5,755 bases of DNA. It comes from Bacteroidota bacterium. Its GTDB lineage: Bacteria > Bacteroidota > Bacteroidia > Chitinophagales > Chitinophagaceae. Shown here one piece after another: positions 1 to 5,755 of the stretch; positions within the stretch are counted from its first letter, which is position 1; each line of letters opens with the position of its first letter. The notes beneath the pieces are model-generated. The model made no database searches. It worked only from the letters and a program-made list of their open reading frames with translations, and was not told the DNA's origin. A program made the translations under genes and the position numbers. Where the stretch lies: positions 1 to 5,755 of the forward strand of contig JAEZAY010000013.1 in the NCBI GenBank assembly GCA_023427575.1. Direction: 5' to 3'.

Positions 1-10
1 TTTTTATTTA

Positions 11-99
11 GCCGGAAGTTTCAATTTTTAGGATTTATTCCGGAGCCCGATTTTTTTGCTCCACTTTTTTTCTAAAAAAAAGTGGAAGGGGTCATTTAC
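11..99. repeat. Palindromic intergenic repeat, copy 1
   Basis: This is the first of two ~88-bp direct repeats. Its first 40 bases (11-50) are identical to 188-227, followed by a T run in both copies, a CTCCAC plus T7 block, an A run, and a common end GTCATTTAC. Three nested inverted repeats are visible: CCGGAA/TTCCGG (12-17 with 38-43), GGAGC/GCTCC (42-46 with 58-62), and an 11-bp stem of CCAC plus T7 (61-71) with A7 plus GTGG (75-85) around a 3-base loop. All three are intact here. It resembles a REP-like or MITE-like extragenic element, but no transposase or clear target duplication is visible and the family is not recognised. Confidence 0.85.
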
Positions 100-187
100 A
101 ATGACTGCTCCTAATTCACTATTGATACAGGTTTCAGGCAAATAGCAAATTATGACCCGGACACTAATGATTTGCACATTCCCTTAT

Positions 188-275
188 GCCGGAAGTTTCA
201 ATTTTTAGGATTTATTCCGGAGCCCGATTTTTTTTACTCCACTTTTTTTAAAAAAAAATGTAAGGTGTCATTTAC
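188..275. repeat. Palindromic intergenic repeat, copy 2 (partly decayed)
   Basis: This is the second copy, starting 177 bp after copy 1. The 40-base core is identical to copy 1 and the CCGGAA/TTCCGG pair (189-194 with 215-220) is kept. The second stem has lost one pair, because GCTCC has become ACTCC at 236-240. The third stem is broken, because the GTGG arm of copy 1 is replaced by TGTAAGG after the A run. The copy still ends in GTCATTTAC. Conservation concentrated in the left half and decay in the right hairpin suggest an older copy, or that only the left core is constrained. Confidence 0.85.
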
Positions 276-342
276 TATTAATAAAGCTTCAAAAAGACAG
301 AAAAATATTACCCAAACATCAAGTCGGTAAGATATAAAACCC

Positions 343-376
343 GGACCTGCAGTGATCACCAGATCATCTGCAGGCC
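343..376 (-). terminator. Probable intrinsic terminator of the YceI-family gene
   Basis: A strong hairpin begins about 23 bases past the stop codon of the minus-strand YceI-family gene. The arms are CCTGCAG plus TGATC (346-357) and GATCA plus CTGCAGG (362-366, 368-374), with loop ACCA and one unpaired T at 367. Two further G-C pairs (343-344 with 375-376) can form around an unpaired A at 345. Read on the minus strand, the stem is followed by GGGTTTTATATC, a short T-rich tail. The tail is not a pure T run, so termination is inferred. The hairpin itself is plain in the sequence. Confidence 0.6.
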
Positions 377-399
377 CTAAAAGTTTTAATTTTATCTCG

Positions 400-948
400 T
401 TAAGCGGCTACTGGCTCCGCCTGTTTTACCAGTTGAACTTCCGCATGAATTTTGATTTCATCACTTACCACAACGCTTCCGGCTTCGGTTACTGCATTCC
501 AGGTAAGCCCGAATTCCTTGCGGCTGATTTTGCCGTTCACGGTAAATCCGGATTTTGTTTGTCCGTAAGGATCTACAACAAGACCTCCATATTCAACATT
601 TAATACGATGGGTTTGGTAACTCCGCGCAGGGTAAGATCGCCATACAATTTTGCCTGCTCCCCATTTGCTTCATATTTGTTGCCGGTAAATAAGATTTGT
701 CCATACTCGGCAGCATTAAAAAAATCGGCCGACTTCAGGTGTTCATCTCTTTGGGTATTGTTGGTGTCAATCGAGTCGATATCGGCGCTGAATTCCAGTT
801 TCTGGATGGTTGTAAAATCATCTGAGCGGGTTTCCACTTTCAGATCAAATTTTTTAAAGTAACCGGTAACGGTTGTGATCATCAGGTGTTTTACCTTAAA
901 AAGAATTTCAGAATGCGTAGGGTCAATCGACCAGTTAATCTTTGCCAT
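400..948 (-). CDS. YceI-family protein, cytoplasmic form (182 aa)
   Basis: The whole protein is a single YceI-like domain, a lipocalin-like beta barrel that in characterised relatives binds long isoprenoid or other amphipathic molecules. The N-terminal signature is W6-x-I-D-P-x-H-S (residues 6-13) followed by FKVKHL (17-22). Further family marks are RDEHL (67-71) followed by DFF (75-77), the strand GDLTLRGVTKPI (103-114), and SRKEFGLTW (142-150). The length is near the usual ~180 residues. E. coli YceI is periplasmic, but this protein has no signal peptide, so it is predicted to be cytosolic, as in many Bacteroidota paralogues. ATG at 948 is preferred because the domain begins at once and an A-rich leader without a Shine-Dalgarno precedes it. 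It lies 87 bp downstream of the Crp/Fnr gene on the same strand, has its own promoter-like box at 972-979 and a hairpin terminator after it. The ligand and physiological role are unknown. Confidence 0.93.
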   Translation of the reverse strand: MAKINWSIDPTHSEILFKVKHLMITTVTGYFKKFDLKVETRSDDFTTIQKLEFSADIDSIDTNNTQRDEHLKSADFFNAAEYGQILFTGNKYEANGEQAKLYGDLTLRGVTKPIVLNVEYGGLVVDPYGQTKSGFTVNGKISRKEFGLTWNAVTEAGSVVVSDEIKIHAEVQLVKQAEPVAA

Positions 949-971
949 GGTTTTTGTTTTTATTTATATGG

Positions 972-979
972 CAAATTTA
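972..979 (-). promoter_or_regulatory. Putative -7 box of the YceI-family gene
   Basis: Read on the minus strand this is TAAATTTG, an exact match to the Bacteroidota -7 consensus TAnnTTTG, 23 bases before the ATG at 948. No good TTTG-type -33 element is seen 19-21 bases further upstream, so the call rests on one half of the promoter. If real, the YceI-family gene can be transcribed independently of the regulator gene in front of it. Confidence 0.45.
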
Positions 980-980
980 C

Positions 981-1020
981 TTTCATGATGGTGCTCCTGC
1001 CATTGAGTTAAAGCATGAAA
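981..1020. promoter_or_regulatory. Inverted repeat TTTCATG-N26-CATGAAA, possible operator
   Basis: Perfect 7-bp arms lie at 981-987 and 1014-1020, in the gap between the Crp/Fnr gene and the YceI-family gene. The inner arm abuts the putative -7 box (972-979) and the pair spans where the -33 region should be, a position suited to an operator. The 26-base spacer is long for a single dimer site, and the arms are short enough to arise by chance in AT-rich DNA. Confidence 0.3.
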
Positions 1021-1035
1021 TGGTATTGATCTAGG

Positions 1036-1623
1036 TCACGGTTTTTTTGGCTGGGTCCGGTTTCTGCGTAACCGGCTCAATGTTTCCCGGCTCACACCAA
1101 TATAGGAAGCAATCATATGCAATGGCACTCTTTGCAAACATTCGGGATAGGTTTCGATGAATTCAAGGTATTTTGTTTCTGCCGTTTCCATTAAGGATTG
1201 CAATAGTCGTTTCTGGGTTGCGATCAGGTTATTCTGGATCAGGATCCGAAAATAGTGCTCCAGCTTCGGGATCTTTTTGAGCAGCTCGTCCCAGGAATTT
1301 TTATCGAGCAATAACAACTCGCAATCTTCCAGGGCTTCTATATTAAACACCGAAGGCTGTCCGGTTATATAACTCGACAAATCGGCAATCCACCATTCTT
1401 CCGGCGCAAACTGCAAAATATATTCAGCGCCTTTTTCATCTACGGTAAATGATCTCAATATTCCTTTGGTTACAAAGCCCTGAAATTTACATACATCACC
1501 TTCCTGTAACAGATATTGTTTTTTACGCAGTTTCCGGGCGCTGAACATCGATTTGCAAATTTCCAGTTCTTGATCGGTCAGACTCATTTTTTGGGAAATA
1601 CTCCGCTCCAAAAGTTCGAACAT
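1036..1623 (-). CDS. Crp/Fnr-family transcriptional regulator (195 aa)
   Basis: It has a cyclic-nucleotide-binding-type beta barrel (about residues 20-115), a dimerisation helix (about 118-145) and a C-terminal winged helix-turn-helix. Typical features are RKLRKKQYLLQEGDVC (30-45), the KGILRSF strand (53-59), the FRILIQNNLIATQ helix (125-137) and the recognition region VPLHMIASYIGVSRETLSRLRR (166-187). The E. coli Crp phosphate-binding Arg-Ser pair is not seen: the equivalent stretch reads DLSSYITGQPSVFN (81-94), so cAMP binding is doubtful. No FNR-like cysteine cluster is evident. I chose ATG at 1623 because it gives the usual ~195-aa length and the common MFELL start of Bacteroidota homologues. 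The frame stays open upstream to a TTG at 1710, adding 29 residues unlike the family. It is divergent from the efflux operon and upstream of the YceI-family gene on its own strand, so either could be a target. This is inference from position only. Confidence 0.9.
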   Translation of the reverse strand: MFELLERSISQKMSLTDQELEICKSMFSARKLRKKQYLLQEGDVCKFQGFVTKGILRSFTVDEKGAEYILQFAPEEWWIADLSSYITGQPSVFNIEALEDCELLLLDKNSWDELLKKIPKLEHYFRILIQNNLIATQKRLLQSLMETAETKYLEFIETYPECLQRVPLHMIASYIGVSRETLSRLRRNRTQPKKP

Positions 1624-1726
1624 AAATGGATAGCCTTTATAATTCTTTAAAGATAGGAAGCAGTTTTCCGAATCGGGCATCTGCATGCAGATCTGTTCAG
1701 TTTCAGACAAAATGTTCGGAATCGGA

Positions 1727-1734
1727 CAAAATTA
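1727..1734 (-). promoter_or_regulatory. Putative -7 box of the Crp/Fnr gene
   Basis: Read on the minus strand this is TAATTTTG, matching TAnnTTTG. It would place transcription start near 1720 and give a leader of roughly 95 bases before the preferred ATG at 1623. A start site this close to the alternative TTG at 1710 would leave that codon almost no leader. No convincing -33 element is visible. Confidence 0.35.
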
Positions 1735-1783
1735 AAGAGTCAAAAGTTCTTAATCGGTTAACTATCAATGAAATCAGTATGGC

Positions 1784-1810
1784 ATTTTGATTGGAACCAA
1801 TAATCAAAAT
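1784..1810 (+). promoter_or_regulatory. Perfect 9-bp inverted repeat in the efflux-operon leader
   Basis: The arms ATTTTGATT (1784-1792) and AATCAAAAT (1802-1810) are exact reverse complements separated by 9 bases. A smaller TTGG-AA-CCAA symmetry lies at 1791-1800. The element ends 6 bases before the ATG of the membrane fusion protein. It could be an operator for a dimeric regulator, possibly the divergent Crp/Fnr protein. It could also be an RNA hairpin over the ribosome-entry region. The half sites contain TTGAT/ATCAA, but the N11 spacing differs from the N4 of a classical FNR box. Function is inferred; the symmetry is seen directly. Confidence 0.5.
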
Positions 1811-1816
1811 CTTTAC

Positions 1817-3064
1817 ATGGATAAGCCCCTTTCTAAAAACCGAAGGTCTGGTAGAAAAAAGAAACAGATTCTTATCCTCGTTTTGGCAGCGATGATTGTT
1901 ATGGTGGCGATCATGTCTTTGCGGGTTGTGCTAAAACCAACAATCAGGGCTTCCGAAATCATTACAGCCCTGGTAACAAAGGGCAACATAGAAAACACGC
2001 TGCCGGCAAGCGGTGAGATGATCCCCGAGTTTGAACAGGTAATAACGAGCCCCGTAAATGCATCCGTTAAAGAAGTTTTACTGGAGCCCGGCACCCATGC
2101 CAAAGCCGGCGATGCGGTACTGATTCTCGATAAATCGGCATCGGAAGCGGAATATGAAAAAATGAAGATTGAACTGCAGTCGAAGCGAAACAATCTCGCC
2201 AAACTAAACCTGGAGCTGGATAAAAGTTTTTTTGATATCAGGTCGAACCGGAATATAAAAGAGTTAAAGATTAACAGCCTTAAAGCAGTACTGGAAGATG
2301 CAAAGCGTTTATACAAGGCCGGTGGTGGAACCCGTGAAGATATAGCCCGCGCCGAACTGGATTTGCAGGTAGCGCAACTGGAGAAAGAGCAGATCGAAAA
2401 CGAGATCCGCAACAAGCAAAAAACCATGGAGGTGGAAAAAAAAGAGGCCTTGCTGCTGGCGGCCATTCAGGAACAGGACCTGAAAGAGCTAAGCCGTAAG
2501 CTGGAGCTGGCAAATATAACAGTGCCCCGCCCGGGCGTAATCACCTGGGTGAACAAGAACATCGGCGCCAGTATTAGGGAAGGCGAAACGCTGGTGCGAA
2601 TTGCGAACCTCGACAGCTATAAGATCGCGGGAAATATTTCGGATGCTTACCTGAGCCGGATCCGCCCGGGAATACCGGTTCTGATTCTTGTCAATAATAA
2701 AAAATTCCGCGGCACCATTGCTTCCGTTAATCCAAGCATCCAGAACAATCTGGTTTCTTTTGAAGTGCAGCTTGCTGAAAAATCAAACCCGGAATACCGG
2801 CCAAATATGAAAGTGGAAATACACCTGATAACGGATATAGCCGAAAACGCGCTGGTGGTGGAAAACGGCCCCGGGTTCAGAGGCGTGGCCAGCCAGGACA
2901 TTTTCATAGTTGAAAATGGAAAAGCCATTCGCCGCAATGTCAGAATCGGACTCACCAATTTTGACCAGGTTCAGATTCTTGATAATGTAAAAGAAGGCGA
3001 AACGGTCATCATTTCCGATATGAGTGAATTCAAACATGCCTCTTCCATTGCCATACGCCAGTAA
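1817..3064 (+). CDS. HlyD/MacA-type periplasmic membrane fusion protein (415 aa)
   Basis: This is the adaptor subunit of a tripartite pump, linking an inner-membrane transporter to an outer-membrane duct. A basic N-terminus (RRSGRKKKQ, 9-17) precedes one membrane anchor (about 18-39), giving a periplasmic body. The split biotinyl-lipoyl domain is formed by residues about 74-105 (SPVNASVKEVLLEPGTHAKAGD) and 233-263 (ITVPRPGVITW, then IREGETLVRI). Between them is a long charged alpha-helical hairpin (about 107-231) with its turn near AGGGTRED (168-175). A beta-barrel domain (about 266-345) and membrane-proximal domain follow. The length fits MacA/HlyD relatives of ABC-type pumps. ATG at 1817 is preferred over an in-frame TTG at 1787, which would add ten residues and put the leader palindrome inside the gene. 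It is the first gene of the operon, 1 bp before the outer membrane factor. At the hairpin tip the Leu and Ser/Thr of the TolC-contact motif appear present (L165, T172), but Asp161 sits where Arg is usual, with Arg164 nearby. The substrate is unknown. Confidence 0.93.
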   Translation: MDKPLSKNRRSGRKKKQILILVLAAMIVMVAIMSLRVVLKPTIRASEIITALVTKGNIENTLPASGEMIPEFEQVITSPVNASVKEVLLEPGTHAKAGDAVLILDKSASEAEYEKMKIELQSKRNNLAKLNLELDKSFFDIRSNRNIKELKINSLKAVLEDAKRLYKAGGGTREDIARAELDLQVAQLEKEQIENEIRNKQKTMEVEKKEALLLAAIQEQDLKELSRKLELANITVPRPGVITWVNKNIGASIREGETLVRIANLDSYKIAGNISDAYLSRIRPGIPVLILVNNKKFRGTIASVNPSIQNNLVSFEVQLAEKSNPEYRPNMKVEIHLITDIAENALVVENGPGFRGVASQDIFIVENGKAIRRNVRIGLTNFDQVQILDNVKEGETVIISDMSEFKHASSIAIRQ

Positions 3065-3065
3065 T

Positions 3066-4514
3066 ATGAAAAGTATTGTAATAGCACTGATCCTTTGCCT
3101 GCCGTTTATCGCAAATGCCCAGGATACCCTACGGTTATCCTTAGCCGATATCGTGGCGATGGCCCGCAGCAAATCCATTTCAGCACGGCAGGCATCCACC
3201 ACCAAAGAAACAAAATACTGGGAATGGCGCAGCTTCCGCTCGAACTACCAGCCCCAGCTTAGTTTACAGGGAATATTACCCGGCTATAACAAATCTTTTA
3301 TCCCCGTACTTCAACCAAATGGAGCGGTTTTTTTTCAGCCGGTTCACAATAATAATTCATCATTAAACCTGGCCTTCAGCCAGAGTATTGCCGCAACGGG
3401 AACCACCATTTTTGGTACTTCGCAATTGCAACGTTTTGATGATTTTGACCGGAAAAATACCCTGTACAATGGTGTTCCCTATGGAATCGGAATCAGCCAG
3501 CCTATCCTTAAATTCAATACTTTAAAATGGGACAAAAAGATAGAGCCCCTGAAATACGATGAAAGCAAACAGGTGTATATAGAATCGATGGAGGAAATTG
3601 CGATCAATGCCACGGGATATTTTTTCGATCTGCTGCTGGCGCAGGTAAATTTGCAGATCGCCGAAACGAATTATGCCAATACGCAGAAGATCCTGGCCAT
3701 TGCCGGAACTAAGTTTGAAATTGGAAAGATCAGCCGCAATGAAATTCTGCAACTGCAGCTGGAAGAATTAAAGGCGCAAAAGGCGGTCGGTACCGCCCGC
3801 CGCGATATGGAAATCGCCACCCTGAGTGTTCGCGCTTATACCGGACTGTCAACGGAAATTCCCATTGAGTTACAGGTTCCGGAGCAGATAATTTTATTAG
3901 AGATCCGAACCGAAAAAGTGCTTGCTGAAGCCTACGCAAACCGTTCCGATGCCATTGGTTTTGTACGGCGGATTTTAGAAGCCAGACGCGAAATAGACAA
4001 GGCCAAAGGTGATAATGGAATCAATGCGACTTTAACCGCGCGACTGGGGTTTTCAAAAAGCGCCACCCGGTTTTCAAAAGTCTACCAGGCGCCGAAAGAT
4101 CAGCAACTGGTTCAATTGGAATTTGAGATTCCGATCCTCGATTGGGGAAGATCAAAATCAAGAACAAAAACAGCGCAGGCCAATAAGAAGCTGGTGGAAT
4201 ATGAAGTAGAGCAGGACCAACAGATTTTTGTGCAGGAGATCGCTACGGAAGTAACACTGTACAATATGATGAAAGAGCAGTTGATCCTGACCAGAAGAGC
4301 CGATAGCATTGCATCTGAAAAATACAAGATCGCGGGCGAAAGATATATTTTGGGCAATCTGAATATTACGGATCTGAGTATTGCCTTTCAGGAAAAAGAT
4401 CAGGCCAAACGCGATTATATCGCCGCCCTGAACGATTTCTGGCGTTCTTTTTACCGGATCCGGTATCTCTCGCTGTATGATTTTGAAAGAAATCAAAAGA
4501 TAAAATACAATTAA
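3066..4514 (+). CDS. TolC-type outer membrane efflux protein (482 aa)
   Basis: This is the outer-membrane duct of the pump, expected to form a trimeric beta barrel with a periplasmic alpha-helical tunnel. The N-terminus (MKSIVIALILCLPFIANAQ) is a signal peptide, with likely cleavage after Ala18. The lipoprotein lipobox seen in some family members is absent: Cys11 lies inside the hydrophobic core. Mature residues start with the family-typical LRLSLADIVAMA. Two related outer-membrane efflux halves follow: about 20-275, including the strand IGISQPIL and a long helix pair, and about 285-470, including FEIPILDWGRSKSR and the helix ending ERYILGNLNITDLSIAF. ATG at 3066 is chosen because it begins the signal peptide directly; an in-frame ATG at 3024 would bury the signal peptide and overlap the preceding gene by 41 bases. 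The gene starts 1 bp after the fusion-protein stop codon and ends 17 bp before the ATPase, which suggests translation coupled to the first gene. Confidence 0.93.
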   Translation: MKSIVIALILCLPFIANAQDTLRLSLADIVAMARSKSISARQASTTKETKYWEWRSFRSNYQPQLSLQGILPGYNKSFIPVLQPNGAVFFQPVHNNNSSLNLAFSQSIAATGTTIFGTSQLQRFDDFDRKNTLYNGVPYGIGISQPILKFNTLKWDKKIEPLKYDESKQVYIESMEEIAINATGYFFDLLLAQVNLQIAETNYANTQKILAIAGTKFEIGKISRNEILQLQLEELKAQKAVGTARRDMEIATLSVRAYTGLSTEIPIELQVPEQIILLEIRTEKVLAEAYANRSDAIGFVRRILEARREIDKAKGDNGINATLTARLGFSKSATRFSKVYQAPKDQQLVQLEFEIPILDWGRSKSRTKTAQANKKLVEYEVEQDQQIFVQEIATEVTLYNMMKEQLILTRRADSIASEKYKIAGERYILGNLNITDLSIAFQEKDQAKRDYIAALNDFWRSFYRIRYLSLYDFERNQKIKYN

Positions 4515-4531
4515 CCATTAAACCGCTTTCT

Positions 4532-5224
4532 ATGATCAATGTGAAAAATGTTGAAAAAACCTATCGTACCGAAACCATTGAAACGATTGCTCTGAATCAG
4601 ATCAACCTTCATGTTGCGAAAGGTGAATTTCTTTCGATCATGGGTCCTTCGGGTTGTGGCAAAAGCACCTTGCTGAACATCATGGGTTTGCTTGATTCGC
4701 CGTCGGAAGGCGAAGTTTTTATTGACGGCGAAAAAACCGCGCACCTTAATGACAAAAAGCTGGCGCGTCTGCGCAATGAAAAAATCGGCTTCATATTTCA
4801 GAGCTTCCATCTGATCAATGATCTGAATGTGCTCGACAATGTGGAATTGCCTTTGCTCTATAGCAATACATCGGCAAAGGAGCGAAGAGAAAGAGCTATT
4901 GCCGCAATTACATCGGTAGGACTTGCTAACCGCATGAAGCATTTTCCCTCGCAGCTCTCGGGCGGTCAAAAACAAAGGGTGGCTATTGCCAGAGCGATTG
5001 TTGGTAAACCGCTGATCATACTGGCCGATGAACCAACGGGAAACCTCGACAGTGCCATGGGCAATGAGATCATGGATATGTTGCTGCGATTAAACGAAGA
5101 ATCCGGTACCACCATCGTAATGGTAACACATGATGAAAACATGGCAAGAAAAACCCACCGGCTGGTGCGGCTTTTCGATGGCTCACAGGTTAATGATCAC
5201 GCTCTAAAAACGGTATATGCTTAA
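4532..5224 (+). CDS. ABC transporter ATP-binding protein, LolD/MacB type (230 aa)
   Basis: This is the cytoplasmic ATPase that drives the FtsX/MacB-type permease encoded next. All nucleotide-binding motifs are intact: Walker A GPSGCGKST (38-46), Q-loop Gln90 in FIFQSFHLI, signature LSGGQ (142-146), Walker B LIILADE (161-167) with catalytic Glu167, D-loop NLD (171-173) and H-loop His200 in VTHD. The segment FQSFHLINDLNVLDNVELPL and the ending PTGNLD are typical of the MacB/LolD/FtsE branch (mechanotransmission-type ABC systems), as opposed to import ATPases. At 230 residues it is a stand-alone ATPase, unlike E. coli MacB where ATPase and permease are fused. ATG at 4532 begins exactly at the domain start. 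Its last 8 bases overlap the permease start. LolD-like lipoprotein release is an alternative role, but the adjacent adaptor and TolC genes favour efflux. Confidence 0.95.
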   Translation: MINVKNVEKTYRTETIETIALNQINLHVAKGEFLSIMGPSGCGKSTLLNIMGLLDSPSEGEVFIDGEKTAHLNDKKLARLRNEKIGFIFQSFHLINDLNVLDNVELPLLYSNTSAKERRERAIAAITSVGLANRMKHFPSQLSGGQKQRVAIARAIVGKPLIILADEPTGNLDSAMGNEIMDMLLRLNEESGTTIVMVTHDENMARKTHRLVRLFDGSQVNDHALKTVYA

Positions 5225-5755
5225 AAATTATTTCAAAATTGCCATCGCGGTTTTAAAGAGAAGAAAGTTTTTTACGTTCATCAGCCTGTTTGGAATCAGC
5301 TTAACGCTGACTGTATTGATAGTGCTCACCGCATTCATCGACCATTTTACCAGTAACAGTTATCCTGAAATGAACCGCGACAGAACCCTCTATATCCAGT
5401 TTGTTAGTCAGAAAAATTCTGAAAAGGGCTACACGCAGAAGGGGCCGGGCAGCTTTCATTTTTACGACCGCTATGTGAAGCAGTTGAAATCGACTGAAAA
5501 GATCGGCATGGTAACAATGTACACGGCAACCAATACCTATGTCAATAACAAAAAACTGGTACTGAATTTAAAATACACCAACGATGAATTCTGGGATATC
5601 ATTCGCTTTGATTTCATTGAAGGCCGCGCTTTCAGCAAACAGCAGATAGATCAGAGTGAGCTGGTTGCGGTTATTTCGGAAGAAACCCGCGATAATTATT
5701 TCGGTACCGGCGTACAGGCAGTTGGGAAATACATTGAAACGGATAATGTACAATA
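5217..5755 (+). CDS. FtsX/MacB-type ABC permease, N-terminal part (cut by window edge)
   Basis: The reading frame is open from ATG 5217 to the right edge (179 complete codons) and no stop is reached. The N-terminus MLKNYFKIAIAVLKRRKFFTFIS is the cytoplasmic amphipathic start typical of MacB-like permeases. A first membrane helix follows (about 19-41), then a large periplasmic domain of the MacB_PCD type, with the common elements YTNDEFWDIIRFDFIEGRAFS and VAVISEETRDNYFG and an Asn/Tyr-rich early part. The remaining three membrane helices expected of the family must lie beyond the window. The start overlaps the ATPase end by 8 bp, a typical translational-coupling arrangement for two subunits of one complex. 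In related Bacteroidota operons such permeases are ~400 or ~800 residues, and which applies here cannot be told. The substrate is unknown. Confidence 0.9.
   Translation, partial: MLKNYFKIAIAVLKRRKFFTFISLFGISLTLTVLIVLTAFIDHFTSNSYPEMNRDRTLYIQFVSQKNSEKGYTQKGPGSFHFYDRYVKQLKSTEKIGMVTMYTATNTYVNNKKLVLNLKYTNDEFWDIIRFDFIEGRAFSKQQIDQSELVAVISEETRDNYFGTGVQAVGKYIETDNVQ

Larger units (their letters stand above)
1..399. other. Non-coding AT-rich intergenic region
   Basis: No convincing gene is seen in this ~400-base stretch. It contains two copies of a palindrome-rich direct repeat (11-99 and 188-275), long T and A runs, and a strong hairpin at 343-376 next to the end of the YceI-family gene. An 8-base word, ACCCGGAC, also occurs after each repeat copy (155-162 and 339-346). 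Plus-strand reading frames that begin near 352 and 608 lie antisense to the YceI-family gene and resemble no protein family I know. No tRNA or other RNA gene is recognisable. Confidence 0.7.

Noticed and set aside
61..85. The CCAC-T7/A7-GTGG hairpin as an intrinsic terminator
   Set aside because: The stem is mostly A-T pairs and neither strand has a T tract right after it. It is better seen as part of the repeat.
11..275. CRISPR array
   Set aside because: There are only two copies, ~88 bp each with internal palindromes and a spacer of 88 bases, and no cas genes.
352..862. Plus-strand open frames (352-603 and 608-862) opposite the YceI-family gene
   Set aside because: They are antisense to a clearly conserved protein, show no family features or promoter, and the first starts inside the terminator hairpin.
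1787..1807. Classical FNR box TTGAT-N4-ATCAA
   Set aside because: The half sites are present but separated by 11 bases, not 4, so it does not match the known FNR site.
3024..3065. Upstream ATG at 3024 for the outer membrane factor
   Set aside because: It would overlap the adaptor gene by 41 bases and place 14 residues before an otherwise perfect signal peptide.
1813..3205. Several minus-strand open frames across the membrane fusion protein gene
   Set aside because: They are Ser/Phe/Ile-rich translations of the complementary strand of a well-supported coding gene, without recognisable domains.
4511..4975. Minus-strand 154-residue open frame across the ATPase gene
   Set aside because: The plus strand here has every ABC ATPase motif; the antisense frame has no family features.

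Overview
The window looks like a chromosomal segment of a Bacteroidota bacterium, probably near the Chitinophagaceae/Sphingobacteriales. This is inferred from the protein families, from promoter-like TAnnTTTG boxes, and from A-rich leaders without clear Shine-Dalgarno sequences. It was not tested by any search.

Layout: positions 1-399 are AT-rich and non-coding. They hold two copies of an ~88-bp imperfect direct repeat built of several small palindromes, and then a strong hairpin that fits a terminator for the neighbouring minus-strand gene. Positions 400-1623 carry two minus-strand genes: a Crp/Fnr-family regulator and, downstream of it, a cytoplasmic YceI-family protein. Each has a TAnnTTTG-type box upstream. 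Positions 1624-1816 are the divergent control region, which contains a perfect 9-bp inverted repeat ending 6 bp before the first efflux gene.

From 1817 to the right edge runs a tightly packed plus-strand operon: HlyD/MacA-type membrane fusion protein, TolC-type outer membrane factor, LolD/MacB-type ABC ATPase, and the N-terminal part of an FtsX/MacB-type permease that runs off the window. Junctions are a 1-bp gap, a 17-bp gap and an 8-bp overlap. Together these genes supply all parts of a tripartite ABC efflux or export machine. The permease and ATPase would power it at the inner membrane, the fusion protein would bridge the periplasm, and the TolC homologue would form the outer-membrane duct. 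The substrate cannot be read from the sequence.

I see no clearly novel system. The items most worth a second look are the repeat pair at the left edge and the palindrome in the efflux leader beside a divergent Crp-type regulator.
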